Assembly (NCBI GenBank): GCA_002749535.1
Contig: MZZL01000406.1
Location: 607,386 to 671,385 of the forward strand
Direction: 5' to 3'
Source: Apophysomyces variabilis
Taxonomy: Eukaryota > Mucoromycota > Mucoromycetes > Mucorales > Mucoraceae
DNA length: 64,000 bases
This document shows, piece by piece, positions 36,735-47,279 of the stretch (within the stretch, counting starts at the first letter, position 1; every line of letters starts with the position of its first letter). Both the position numbers and the translations under genes were made by a program. The notes beneath the pieces were generated by a model. That model was given only the letters and a program-made list of their open reading frames with translations, did not search any database and was not told the DNA's origin.

Positions 36735-37770
36735 GGAACAGAACAAGAAGAGCTGCATTGTTCTCAGTGGATTGCGATGCCAAGCAGCATGGAACAAGAT
36801 GCGTATTGGGCATGGATGTGGCGAGAAATAGTGCTACCCAAAGTTTAACCGACGCAGGACTGAGATTCAGACATATTCAGTTGATTACAGCGTCTTATGG
36901 ACATAGGAAGAATAAACACCGGTTTGTAGGTACTCGTCAGTATAATACTATGCTTTGAACGGATCCACGCGGAGAAACAAGGAGTTGAGCAAAGAAAAAC
37001 AGAGACTGAGGATCGAGGAGATCGACTCCAATTTTCCAATCACCAAAACAGCAGGACTCCAATTAGTACGACCAGTATCCACAGTACTTCTTTTTGCGCC
37101 ATGCAGAGTCCAAATTGTCTTTATGACTACCAGGGCAGGCAGCGAGCGAAGGACGAAGTTTCGAATATACTTATTAATGGAGAAAAAAGTATGATCGCTG
37201 TCGAAGAATGCATAGGAAAGCGAAATTACCGAAATCGCAAACGGAAAAATGAAAAAGGGGCAAGGTAGCATGAACAATCGTCAAGCTGTACAGAAGTTCA
37301 CGAAACGCAAGTGACTTTTTTTCTGTATTATAGCAAGAAGAACTAAGCATAACTACACTAGCAGGAATATCCAACGGCCGGAATCGGCTGTGAGATCGAC
37401 GGCTATTAACAGCGTGGATGAGTACCTGTCATCGCAGCTAAATTATATCGAACGCATTTTTGCTTTGCTGTGTGTATATACAGCTGATGGTGATTCGTTT
37501 TCTCCTACGTCTGTAACTCACGCCATCAATGCTCCTTGGAGAAGGTAAAGACAGCGGATGGTGTCGTTCATCGCAGTGTCTTCGTATGAAAAGGCTGTGG
37601 TACACTTTGGCATCGCGAGGTCAATGCGTCCAAGATTCTTTACGAGATATCTCAGTTTATGTGTTCCAGTGAATGAAGACCAAGCATCTTTTCTCGGGTA
37701 TCTCAGAGTCAAAATCAGCAAAATATCATTACTGCAAACATGGGTTCCAGTTAGGGATTCGGATTACTAC
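36735..37770 (+). pseudogene. Broken TnpB/Fanzor-like (IS605 OrfB-type) transposase gene
   Basis: Pieces of a eukaryotic TnpB-like nuclease occur in order on the plus strand. At 37122-37265 the frame reads YDYQGRQRAKDEVSNILING and later the basic KRNYRNRKRKNEKG; a one-base shift then continues QGSMNNRQAVQKFTKRK to a stop at 37312. At 37545-37673 the frame reads VKTADGVVHRSVFV, a TGA at 37587, then KGCGTLWHREVNASKILYEI. That last motif fits the C-terminal zinc ribbon and RuvC-III segment of TnpB/Fanzor proteins, in which the usual RDVNA is here REVNA. The TGA replaces what is usually a zinc-binding Cys codon. Upstream scraps (36735-37000) are too decayed to place RuvC-I. Stops, frameshifts and missing parts mean it is inactive. 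It lies between two host genes. Confidence 0.6.
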
Positions 37771-38136
37771 ATTATGGTACGTGATTAAACTGATTCTTCG
37801 AGCGATTCACTAACTCAAAGAAATCGTTTCTCCACGCTTTACACTTTCAGGCCAACTGGAGTCAAAGTCTGCGTGCCTTAATGATATGAGTATCGGAAAT
37901 CGAGAAAAAAAAACATCCAAGCTGTAAGCGCAAATGTGGCTTCTGGTTGGAGCAAAAGGAAGTAATGAGTGGTGCGAAAATGATTCCAAAAAGCAGAATA
38001 ACCTTAATGACGTGGAAGTGAAAATGCAGCAGGAACTATGTGTGACTGGCACTTGTCTGTTCAAGACGAACTGCACGAAGCAGAGCGCGAGTGTGCACGC
38101 AGCTTTTGACCTCATCGATACGTTAGAGACTCAGAC

Positions 38137-39918
38137 ATGAGACTTATAGTTACAACAGAAAGCGATGAGATATATAATCTTGAAATAGACAGTCAAATGG
38201 CTATTGAAGACCTAAAAGCACTCCTCGAAGCAGAGGTAACCTGCCGACCATCTGCAGCATCGTAGATAATCACAAATTCTTCAGGCTGGAATCGCACCTG
38301 AACAACAGATATTATACCATAATGGCGTCGAACTAAATGAACCAAAGAAAACTTTGGAAGAGTACGGAGTTGCACAAGATGACCTGCTTTTGATGCGAAA
38401 AAAGCTCACTCCACCAACAATGGCGGCAAGGTAAATGCTATGTTCATTATTGTTCCTACTAAATTCACTTATAAAGCAATAATGGAAACAACAATCCGAA
38501 CTTTGACCTTATGCGACAACACGTATTAAGGGACCCTCGCCTACTGCAGCAGCTAGCCAACGTATTTGTATTCTTCTTAGTTCTAAACCTAAGTAAACCG
38601 ATCATATTTAATAGACCAATCCTGAACTTGCCCGTGCTGCGCTAAATGATCCTGCACGTTTCTCTGCGATGGTACAAGAGATTGAACAGAGTCGCCGACA
38701 GGCTGAAAACCAGCGAGCGCAGATGGTAATGCTATTAGATGGACACCCGTGACATTGATGCGTTGTTCACAGGTTGCCGCGAGCGACGATCCTTTTGATA
38801 TTGAGACTCAAAAGCGTATCGAGGATGCTATTCGGCAGGAAAACATTGCAGCGAATCTAGAAGCTGCGATGGAGTACAACCCGGAGTCATTTGCTCGAGT
38901 ATGCTGATTAACTTGACGGAGAATGGATGAATATTTACAAAAACTTTTATTCTAGGTAACCCGACTTTATATCAACGTTGAGATTAATGGACATGATCTG
39001 GTGGCATTGGTTGACTCTGGTGCGCAGAGTACTGTCAGTAAGTGAGCGTTCACATGTTAAATACTGACCATACTGACTTCGAGTTTTCCATTGATAATTA
39101 GTTAGCCCTGAAACAGCAGAGGCTTGTGGTCTTATGCGACTGGTTGATACCCGATTTAGCGGCATTGCTAAAGGCGTCGGCACTGCAAAAATCGTGGGCC
39201 GCATTCATAGCGCGCAGATGAAATTGTCGAAAGACTTCTTCCTAGCATGTTCATTCATTGTGGTCGAGGGAAAAGGATCTGAGCTTTTGTTTGGACTTGA
39301 TATGCTTCGGCGACATCGTGTATGTGGCATTCAAATTGGGAAAGGCGTACTCATGAAAGTGACGCTAGGCGTGTATTGATCTGCGAAAGAATACCTTGAC
39401 TTTTGACAGCTGTGATATTCCTTTTCTAGCGGAGCATGAACTGCCAGAAAGGCAAAGGATGATCGAAGTATATATTGATAGACAGATGAGAAAGACGTAG
39501 GTATGCTGACGTCAAAAATGCAGATTCATGGTAGCGCCGAGGATGATCTTCCAACGGAGGCTAGAGTAGTAGGTCCTTCAGCTGCTATGAATGCTGCGGA
39601 TAACCCCGGATCCTCGTCGTCTTCACAACGCCAGGCGTCAACGACGGTGAAAGCTGCAGCTGTTCAATCAGGTGAATAAGAAGTAACTTTAAAAAGCAAT
39701 CAGATTTTATTAAAGTTGCCGATGCAATTAGGGGCCAAGTATTCTGAGGAACATATCAACATTCTTATGAATCTCGGAGTCAGTCGACAGGTAAAGCACA
39801 AAGGACTAAGCGAGTTCCGTAAGTTAATCGTTCTCTGTAACCTTAGGAGGCAATAAATGCTCTGGATATGTCTGGGGGCAATCCGGATTTGGCAGCAAGT
39901 CTGTTATTTCAAAATTGA
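38137..39918 (+). CDS. DDI1: Ddi1 ubiquitin receptor with retropepsin-like protease
   Basis: Eleven exons (38137-38235, 38285-38430, 38477-38561, 38615-38725, 38773-38898, 38956-39037, 39102-39319, 39369-39467, 39524-39671, 39732-39790, 39847-39918) give 414 residues. An N-terminal ubiquitin-like domain ([17 protein letters not shown] to about residue 76) is followed by a linker with [20 protein letters not shown]. The aspartyl protease domain has the catalytic signature VDSGAQST, split by intron 6, and [14 protein letters not shown]-terminal UBA domain ([20 protein letters not shown]) closes the protein. Ddi1 shuttles ubiquitylated clients to the proteasome and cleaves heavily ubiquitylated substrates; it acts in cytosol and nucleus. 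The donor of intron 8 was set at GAA/GTATAT because later options run through a stop. Confidence 0.93.
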
Positions 39919-40096
39919 GTAGCTGGCACGTGTCCCTTGATGTACTACTCGCTTTGCTACTGTTTACCAATAGCCATATTGGGTGGTTGAACTCCCCTCT
40001 TCTCCCTTTTTTTTTCTTTGCTTTTATTTTTCTTTTCTTTCTTGTTGGGCTCGTTAAAAAAAGAGACAAATAAACTAAACGAAACGTTTAAAAACA

Positions 40097-42375
40097 ATGG
40101 TAAACAGTATCTGGATACTATGGTTATCGACTCTTAACTTGTCCTACATTCGCAGAACACCGCTCGACATTCCTCCGATCCAGAAGATTACTACATCAAA
40201 CAAGAGCGCATCGGCAAGTAGAAATATAACATCCTCTATGTTTGGATGCTAAACAAGTGCTTACAGGGAAGGGCTCATTTGGCGAAGTATTCAAAGGGTA
40301 AGATGAATGCTAAAAGGCATTTCCTGACGCGTCAACATCTACATAGCATCGATAAGCGTACAAACAAGCCCGTAGCCATTAAAGTTATAGACCTCGAAAG
40401 TGCTGAAGATGAAATCGATGACATTCAGCAAGAAATTGCTATTCTTTCGCAACTTGATTCGCATTTTGTTACAAAGTACGAAAGAATTAAGGAGAGCGAA
40501 ACAACTTGTTTATCCGATAATTAGGTACTACGGTTCGTATCTGAAAGGCTCTGGGTTGTGGATTATAATGGAGTATTGCTCCGGAGGATCATGCAGCGAT
40601 CTGGTATGAAAATTGGAAGGCTTTGTAGACAAGCATTTGATGACGCTGATCATCCGGTTTAAATAGATGAAAGCAGGAGTGATGCGGGAGGAATATATTG
40701 CGATCATTCTGAGAGAACTTTTGAAGGGTTTGGACTATCTTCACACCGAAGGGAAATTGCACAGAGGTATCATTCACTTATTACTGTTAGATGGCCACGT
40801 TTCTCATCACTATCCTTTTAGATATCAAAGGTTTGGTCAGTCTGTGTTAATCATCATTGGTTCTCATGGTGTTCTTTTCTATCACAGCCGCTAATATTCT
40901 TCTGAGCTCAACCGGAGAAGGTGTGGATAACGTTAGGATATAGTAAAATCGTAGTTAACATGTGTTTGTTAGTGAAATTGGCCGACTTTGGCGTATCTGG
41001 ACAAGTACATAAGAAACCGGGGTCAATTGCGAAACTGATTTTGGCACTAGATTACAGCGACGTTGACGAAGAAAAATACATTCGTTGGCACGCCTGTAAG
41101 TATATATTATCAGAAATTTACCGTAGGAGAGTGACTAAACCATTAAGCAAGTTTTGGATGGCGCCAGAAGTTATTAAGCAGTCAGGATACGATTACAAAG
41201 TGAGTAGTTAAACTGGCTTTCTATGGATGGTAAATCTGATATATATCCAGGCCGATATCTGGTCACTCGGTATCACAGCTATTGAACTTGCCAAAGGTGA
41301 ACCGCCATATGCAGATATGCATCCGATGAAAGTCCTTTTCCTTATACCCAAGAGTCAGCCGCCTACCTTGACTGGTTCTTATAGTAAAGCCTTCCGAGAT
41401 TTTATTAGTGCTTGTCTGCAAAAAGACCCCGCTCAGGTAACCCAGTCGTATAATCAAATGCATGTTAATCTTATCCCTATTTCAGAGACCGACTGCCAAA
41501 GATTTGTTGAAACATAAGTTCATTAAAAGCAGCAAAAAAGTATCATATCTTACAGAATTGATTGAGGTCCATGAACGATGGATGAGTCAAGGGCACAGTC
41601 GCGAATCCGAGTCATCCGAGGATGAATCTAAGTAAGGGTTATTTACGGATGTAATAGCGTAGACAACATTACTAAATTTGTCGTAGTATTGATACGAATG
41701 ATGATGATGGCTGGGATTTCGGCACTGTTAGGCAATCTGCACCTGTCCCACCCAAGCCTTCTGCAGCGTTGCCTCAAACTTCTAGCAGATATTCTATAGG
41801 TAGCAGTTATAATGTGAATCAAGTAAATCAAGGGCCGCAGTTACCAAGGACAAGCAGCAGGAATCAAATCATGCCAGCAGGGTCACGTACCAGCGAGTTG
41901 AATGTGAGGCTTCTTTTTGTTCGTTATCATACCGTTATTGATTCATTCTTTCCATTGATTCAGAGCACTATGCAGAACCTGGCCATACGGCAAAATGGTT
42001 TAGATGATAGCCAAAACACCGTGAGGGCAGCTGACAATCATAAGCATGCGCGAGCACCGGTTCATCAGCAAACTGCGCAGCCTTCATTACCGCCGAGATC
42101 GCCCTCATCACGCAGCATAAACACAGTTAAAAGTGATATCATCCTTCGAGATGCTGTGGCGCCAACATTAGCCAAGGTAAAGGGCAAGAACACAACAAGC
42201 TAGAGTGGCATAGTTCTCATCGAATCAATAGCTACAAGCAGGATGTCGTAACCATAAAAGTCAAGCAGCGCTAGAAACACTAAGAAGAGCGTTTCAAGCA
42301 GCGGAAAGGGAATGTCCCGGAACGACACAAATACTGTTCGAAGATGTTTCGCGCTACATGCGAAGCGAAGGCTAA
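40097..42375 (+). CDS. Ste20/germinal-centre-type protein kinase (Sps1/Kic1/MST-like)
   Basis: Sixteen exons give 490 residues: 40097-40099, 40156-40213, 40267-40297, 40347-40475, 40525-40603, 40667-40766, 40822-40830, 40888-40920, 40973-41004, 41051-41095, 41152-41199, 41251-41436, 41486-41631, 41687-41903, 41964-42176, 42232-42375. The kinase domain (about residues 14-270) has [50 protein letters not shown] and [13 protein letters not shown], all catalytic residues intact. A Ser/Pro/Gln linker leads to a conserved C-terminal helix ([19 protein letters not shown]) as in GCKIII kinases, which bind Mo25/Hym1-type partners in polarity or septation pathways. Exon 1 is just the ATG, exon 7 is nine bases coding DIK of the catalytic loop, and intron 2 is GC-AG. 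Confidence 0.9.
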
Positions 42376-43139
42376 AATGCCGGCCTCTTCCTTTCGGCAA
42401 ATTAGTAGTATATCCGTAAGAATAAGCTTACACATGAACTCGGACCCTACATAATTGTTACCCTTGTTGATATCAATTTTACAGTTTGTTCTGTGCGTTT
42501 AAATGAACCCGTTGCATCCTGTCAGAACTTTGCGAATAAATATCGCAGATTTTTTTTCTGAGCATGACAAACTTCTTTTTGCCAACTCTTTAATAGCAAA
42601 GAGTCCGTTTGTTTGGGTTAGTTAGCTTCTTCTTTAGTCTCTGTGGCCAGAAAATATAAACTGTCTCATAAAGCTCAACTCTGATGTTGATATATCTTTG
42701 TTAGAGTACAGAAAGAAATTGTTAGAGTGTCTATCACTAATTGTCATCCTCCTTTAACCACGCCAGGTACCATTTCGTATTACTTCACAGTATCTCCCAA
42801 AAACAGTTTCGCAAACTACGAAAACCGAAGTCGCAGTCCAGTGGAATTAATTTTTACGCTCATTTGAACCTGAATAAATTCAATCTTGTTTGATTAAAAA
42901 GTCGATATTGCGTCTTTTCCGCGAATTGACAGAATTTTATTTTAAACACTCTAAGATGTCTCCAGGACTCTATAAAGCAAAAAGAGAATATATCTAAAAC
43001 CGTTAAATTACCCGTCGTGTGAAGAAATCCACTCTCTTATCTCAAAGCTCGAGAATTAGTGCACGTCAAACTTTCATATTCTTTTGCCTTACGGCGCCAT
43101 CTTCAATTATTATTCTGCTCATGTGTACATCCTAGAGAA
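42376..43139. other. Intergenic with a short dispersed repeat
   Basis: Downstream of the kinase. It holds the 63-base repeat copy at 42788-42850 (partner 22553-22615). The remainder is AT-rich with no coding signal. Confidence 0.5.
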
Positions 43140-43568
43140 GAAGAGACAACAATGATCACTCACTCTGTACGAAGTCGGAGAAGAGCTAGCCGAATAGAGA
43201 CAATGGTTGAACCACCCTGGTCTTAAGGACGAGAAGAAGAAAGACCAGAATCGTCCCGAGCTCCTTTAAGGCGATCTGGGAGGCAGCAAGCAAAAAGGCA
43301 GAAAAGGATCCACGAGTCAAGTGGATAGGGCTTTTACGCCCGGTATTTAGTAAGTGTCATTGAATACTATTGGTATTTTTCTTCTATTACTCACCAACTG
43401 AAATTTATATATGCATCTTGCATTCACTTGGCGGGGAGATGGGTATGGCGTCGTCAGTTTTATGACAGGTATGTAAAAGTGGTCAATTTCAACTCTTATA
43501 ACACGATAATTAAAATGCGGCAAGTGAATTTGCTAGATGCGACTTTAATTTTTGGAAATAAAGTACGT
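43140..43568 (+). repeat. Inverted repeat family, copy 2 (partner at 20925-21363)
   Basis: Reads in the opposite direction to copy 1. The Arg-rich frame starting ATG at 43150 is broken by an early TAA after ETMVEPPWS, while the rest (SSRAPLRRSGRQQAKRQKRI) still matches copy 1 in sense, which shows the frame was once coding. Homology ends near 43568, only about 65 bases before the start codon of the RING gene, so the repeat forms the proximal upstream region of that gene. Confidence 0.8.
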
Positions 43569-43632
43569 GTGGTTATATCTAGCATTAACTCTGTCTATCG
43601 TACAGCAATGACGATGCCATTGGCTCAAGCCG

Positions 43633-44868
43633 ATGAGTGAAAAGGACACCTGGTATCATCTTTTAAAGTCAGCCACAATCATGCCAATTCTTCCTGTGGC
43701 AAGATATGCACTAACGATATTTGCGAGCATATTCTCTCGCTCGCAATTGCAGGATAGAATAAACGAAGGGGATACATCGCGGGATATCCCACTTGAAAAT
43801 TCGAATAATACTAATACTGTAACAACAACAACTAATGTGCAGTACGGCCCGCATTTACAAAGACAATATTCTCATGTGTTGGACGGAATCTCTCCCATAC
43901 CTGTAATGCGTTCAATCATGGCTCACTGGCAGACCAAAAGCGAGTCTGCAAATGTACGTATTTGATATGGTTATTAATAGTACCAGCTCATGTATTCTGA
44001 TTAGAGAACGAGTCGTAGCGAACATTGCAGCGATGTTCTTCAAGCTTTTCTGAACATTCATTCAAATGCCTCACGGATAACAGCATTGCCGTGTTCTGAA
44101 AACAATTTGTTTTCATTGGAATGCCTTGCGGATTCTCTCGTGCCATTTAAACTGAATGTCTTTTTGAATGACGCCTGGTTAGTGGTATATCATACCATGT
44201 CTACTCCTTTTACCTGAAGGTTTCTGGTAGTGGCGAGTTTCTATGGTGTGTAAATCTACCATCAGGTTATAACCAACTAGTCAAGGTACCTTTCAAGTTG
44301 ATCATACAGGACAACGCGCAGACAGCTTCTGCAATTAAACCGGAAACGGATATCACTGGGGACGCCAACTCAGATCATATGCTACTGGTATTGCCACGTA
44401 ACAAGACAGATTTCTCGCTATTGCTCCAGATGCAACCATCCGATGCTGAAAACGCCTGGCAAATTCACAACACATATATAAATATAACCTATTCTATGGA
44501 GCACGGTTGTTCAACTCGAGAGGTCTTTCAGGATCTAATGGTTTGTTCTTAAAAAGTCATAGTAAAGTAGCTTATAATCGTTCTCGACAAAATGGTAGAT
44601 ACACGGTCAGCGCGTTGTCCTTACAGAGCTCTATGGAGTCGAAGATACGTCATCTACGCCGGACAACGTGATTCCGTCAGATGCCGAATCATCAGTAGTG
44701 TCCTTCGATTGCATTATATGCTATTCGAAACCTAAAAACGTGGCCTTATTACCATGCAGACATTTGTGTTTATGCGAAAGCTGTCTTGACGTATTCAGAA
44801 AACGGAAACAAGCGTGTCCGATGTGTCGAAACCATATCGATTCGGTCATTGTTTTTTCGCACTGTTGA
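43633..44868 (+). CDS. C-terminal RING finger protein, putative E3 ubiquitin ligase
   Basis: Four exons (43633-43953, 44005-44184, 44220-44540, 44629-44868) give 353 residues. The C-terminus is a C3HC4 RING: CIICYSKPKNVALLPCRHLC then CESCLDVFRKRKQACPMCRN, ending near the stop. The preceding 200 residues (LQAFLNIHSNASRITALPCS; FKLIIQDNAQTASAIKPETD) form an unrecognised domain. The N-terminus has a short hydrophobic stretch (ATIMPILPVARYALTIFASI) that might be a membrane helix. The layout, domain plus C-terminal RING, recalls MGRN1- and MUL1-type ligases, but I cannot assign it to either. Intron 2 would be only 35 bases and exon 4's acceptor (ACAGAG/CTC) is inferred from phase, so internal joins are less sure than the RING. 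Confidence 0.72.
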
Positions 44869-45643
44869 AACTGATATAAAATCAACACGATTTTATGCTT
44901 TTTTCTCTATAAAATCAGAATCAGCCAAGGAGCTGTCTGTACTGACACATAGGAAAACTTCTCAAGTTAAATATATACGATTGAAAAGGTGGTATCATTC
45001 TTCCTTAGTGATAGTTTAATTTGGTACAACCATATGTACGTAGATGCAGGCCGAGACCATATGAAGAGGGCACGATACACCATTCTGCAAGCTAACTAAC
45101 GCAGAATCAATGCTGGTTTCATTTTTTGTCAGTCTGCACCCGTCGCTATAGAATGCTGTTTTATACACTTAAGCTTCTGAAACAGTTACAGGGATTAAAT
45201 ACTGAGAGTAAAATAGTAAGGCAATTGGCATGCTTAGCGTCACAGAGGTCGCTCTGTGAATGCATCACATATTGTAGCGATAGAATTCCAAAGTTGGCTA
45301 GTGAGCATATCACTAGCAGTCAGTCTCTTAGTTCTAAATTGTGTGAATATAAATCGATCGAAGTCCATAGATCGACAATCAGAGGCGCTTCTATTTTCTC
45401 TACACTTTACTTAGAAACTTAGTCAGAGCGCATGAAGACTGAGATGGCATAACAAATATGTGTTACTTTTTTTGTTTTTATTGCTATTCTCCCCAAATTC
45501 ATAGGCTGGTATCTCAATCCGAAAATGCCATATCTCATTCTTGTTCGCTAATGTTGTTACACCAAAAGAAAAGCGTATGTTACCAGCATAAGATATGACA
45601 AATGTACATCTTGTTCTACTTTTTTCTTTCGGAAAGATATCGA
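44869..45643. other. Intergenic, no recognisable gene
   Basis: An open frame at 45126-45422 on the plus strand has no domain resemblance and no splice or start support. The remainder is AT-rich. It separates the RING gene from the 3' end of the light-chain gene. Confidence 0.45.
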
Positions 45644-46376
45644 TTAGTTGGACATAACCAGGGAGACGAAATCTGTAAAACAAACAATCAGCTCCGAAAA
45701 ATAAAGCTATGGAACACCGCGCACAACGTACCGACATAGTTGATGCGACCATCCTTTCCGACTTCCACCTCCTTCAAAAGCTCATCAACTTCTTCGTCCG
45801 TCAGTTTTTCGCCAAGGTTAGTCAATACTACATCACCGTTAGCACCTGCATATTTCCCAAAAGGGAGGACTTACCGTAGCGAAGTTCACCTGCGGAGATG
45901 TAACCATCACCCTCTTTATCAAAAACCTGGAACCCCTGGATAAACTCCTGTGATGAGCCAGCAGGCTTGAAACCGTCTGGTCGGGTAAGTATGGTCAAAA
46001 AGGTACCAAAATCGATGTCGACTTCTGTTATGGTTATCAGCCAGTGTTTTTTTTTGGGTTTCATGGTTCGGAGAACGAGCTAAATACCTTGCTTTTCCGA
46101 ACCCCCGACTTGTTTGACAAGTTCACGCACTTCTGCTTGTGTGGGGTTCTGTCCTAGGCCTCTCAAAAGATCACCTAGATTTGCAGACGACACTGTGCTA
46201 TTTCCCTTCTTATCGTAGAGGGAAAAGGCCTCCTTCCATTCTGGTACACAGTAGTCAGGAACCATCAGTTGTTGTTTCCATCTTACCATCAAGCTGCTCT
46301 TGGGTAGGCTGGTTCTGTAAAACAAACAGGTTAACTGTTAGAGTAACTCTGAAGATGTACTTACGGAGGGGCTCAT
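45644..46376 (-). CDS. Essential myosin light chain (Cdc4/Mlc1-like EF-hand protein)
   Basis: Six exons (46376-46365, 46314-46287, 46240-46088, 46024-45875, 45827-45732, 45672-45644) give 155 residues. The start [20 protein letters not shown] is followed by four EF-hand units. EF1 ([13 protein letters not shown]) and EF2 lack a full set of calcium ligands. EF3 ([13 protein letters not shown]) keeps all of them, and EF4 ([11 protein letters not shown]) is degenerate. This pattern and the [20 protein letters not shown] segment fit fungal essential light chains that bind the IQ motifs of type II and V myosins at the cytokinetic ring and secretory vesicles. Exon 1 is only 12 coding bases. A divergent calmodulin-like gene starts about 900 bases upstream. 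Confidence 0.85.
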
Positions 46377-47279
46377 TGTATGGAATTGCAAAGATGTGGA
46401 ACTGGGAAAAAAGAGAACAGGTTAAAAAACGGAAACGCGCATTTTGACCCGAGACGTTGAGAGCGGGCTGAGAACCTGCCGTCGGTAAATGAAATGATTG
46501 GGTAAAAATTGCGAGGAATATTCGCCAAGCTTCAAGAAAAAGTTGGTTAAGATTATCGGTCCATTATGTCACCGTTCTTTTCCTGACCGACACACATAGC
46601 TGTCCACAGCTGTAACTGTCGGTTAGATATTTATTTACCTTAAGCGAGCAACACAAGTGTGCTTGCTATAGCGTTGCCAAAACTGCTTCCCTCCATAAAT
46701 AGCCACCACGAAGAATGTGTAAGTGACAACTCGATAAGAAGCGATTTTAACTTCGAACAAAGAGTCTAAAGATTTGTAAGGAAGGAATGACTTTAATTCT
46801 ATACAGAAAGTTATCAGAAAATCTTTGAACCTAAAGATTCGGGCAGAATATACGGCCATTTCGAAACGTTACAGTTGAAAGTCACGATACGTCGTGGTAG
46901 ATTTCAGTAATCGCTCTTTTAGTATACTTCCCATCAGATTATATTTTGCGCTACTCTGAACAAATTTTGCTTCGATAGAGTGGGGCAGATTACCTTGCAA
47001 CCTGCAGTAGAATTCAATGGCCACCTACTAGCTATATCAGGTATTATTTAACATGATCTTCAGGTTGATTAATACGCTCAGAAGTTGGTATACTGTTGAA
47101 CACCAGAATACAACTACTTGTAAATGTTCGTGCTAGCCTATAGCTAAAGAGGTTACTCACCCCAGAAGAACAACAGCCTGGAGTTGTTACGTGACTTCTT
47201 CGAAAAGTCGGGATTTTTGGGGATGTTTAAAGCAGCTTGTAGCAAAACCGGTGAGTGAACAACCTTTTCTTTCTTGGCT
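46377..47279. other. Shared divergent promoter region of two EF-hand genes
   Basis: About 900 bases between the head-to-head light-chain and calmodulin-like genes. No coding frame is convincing. A GTGAGT at 47252 after an ATG-containing stretch (47224-47250) could mark a 5' leader exon of the plus-strand gene. Confidence 0.45.

Noticed and set aside
45126..45422. Plus-strand 98-codon frame
   Set aside because: Non-canonical start and no motif; probably chance.
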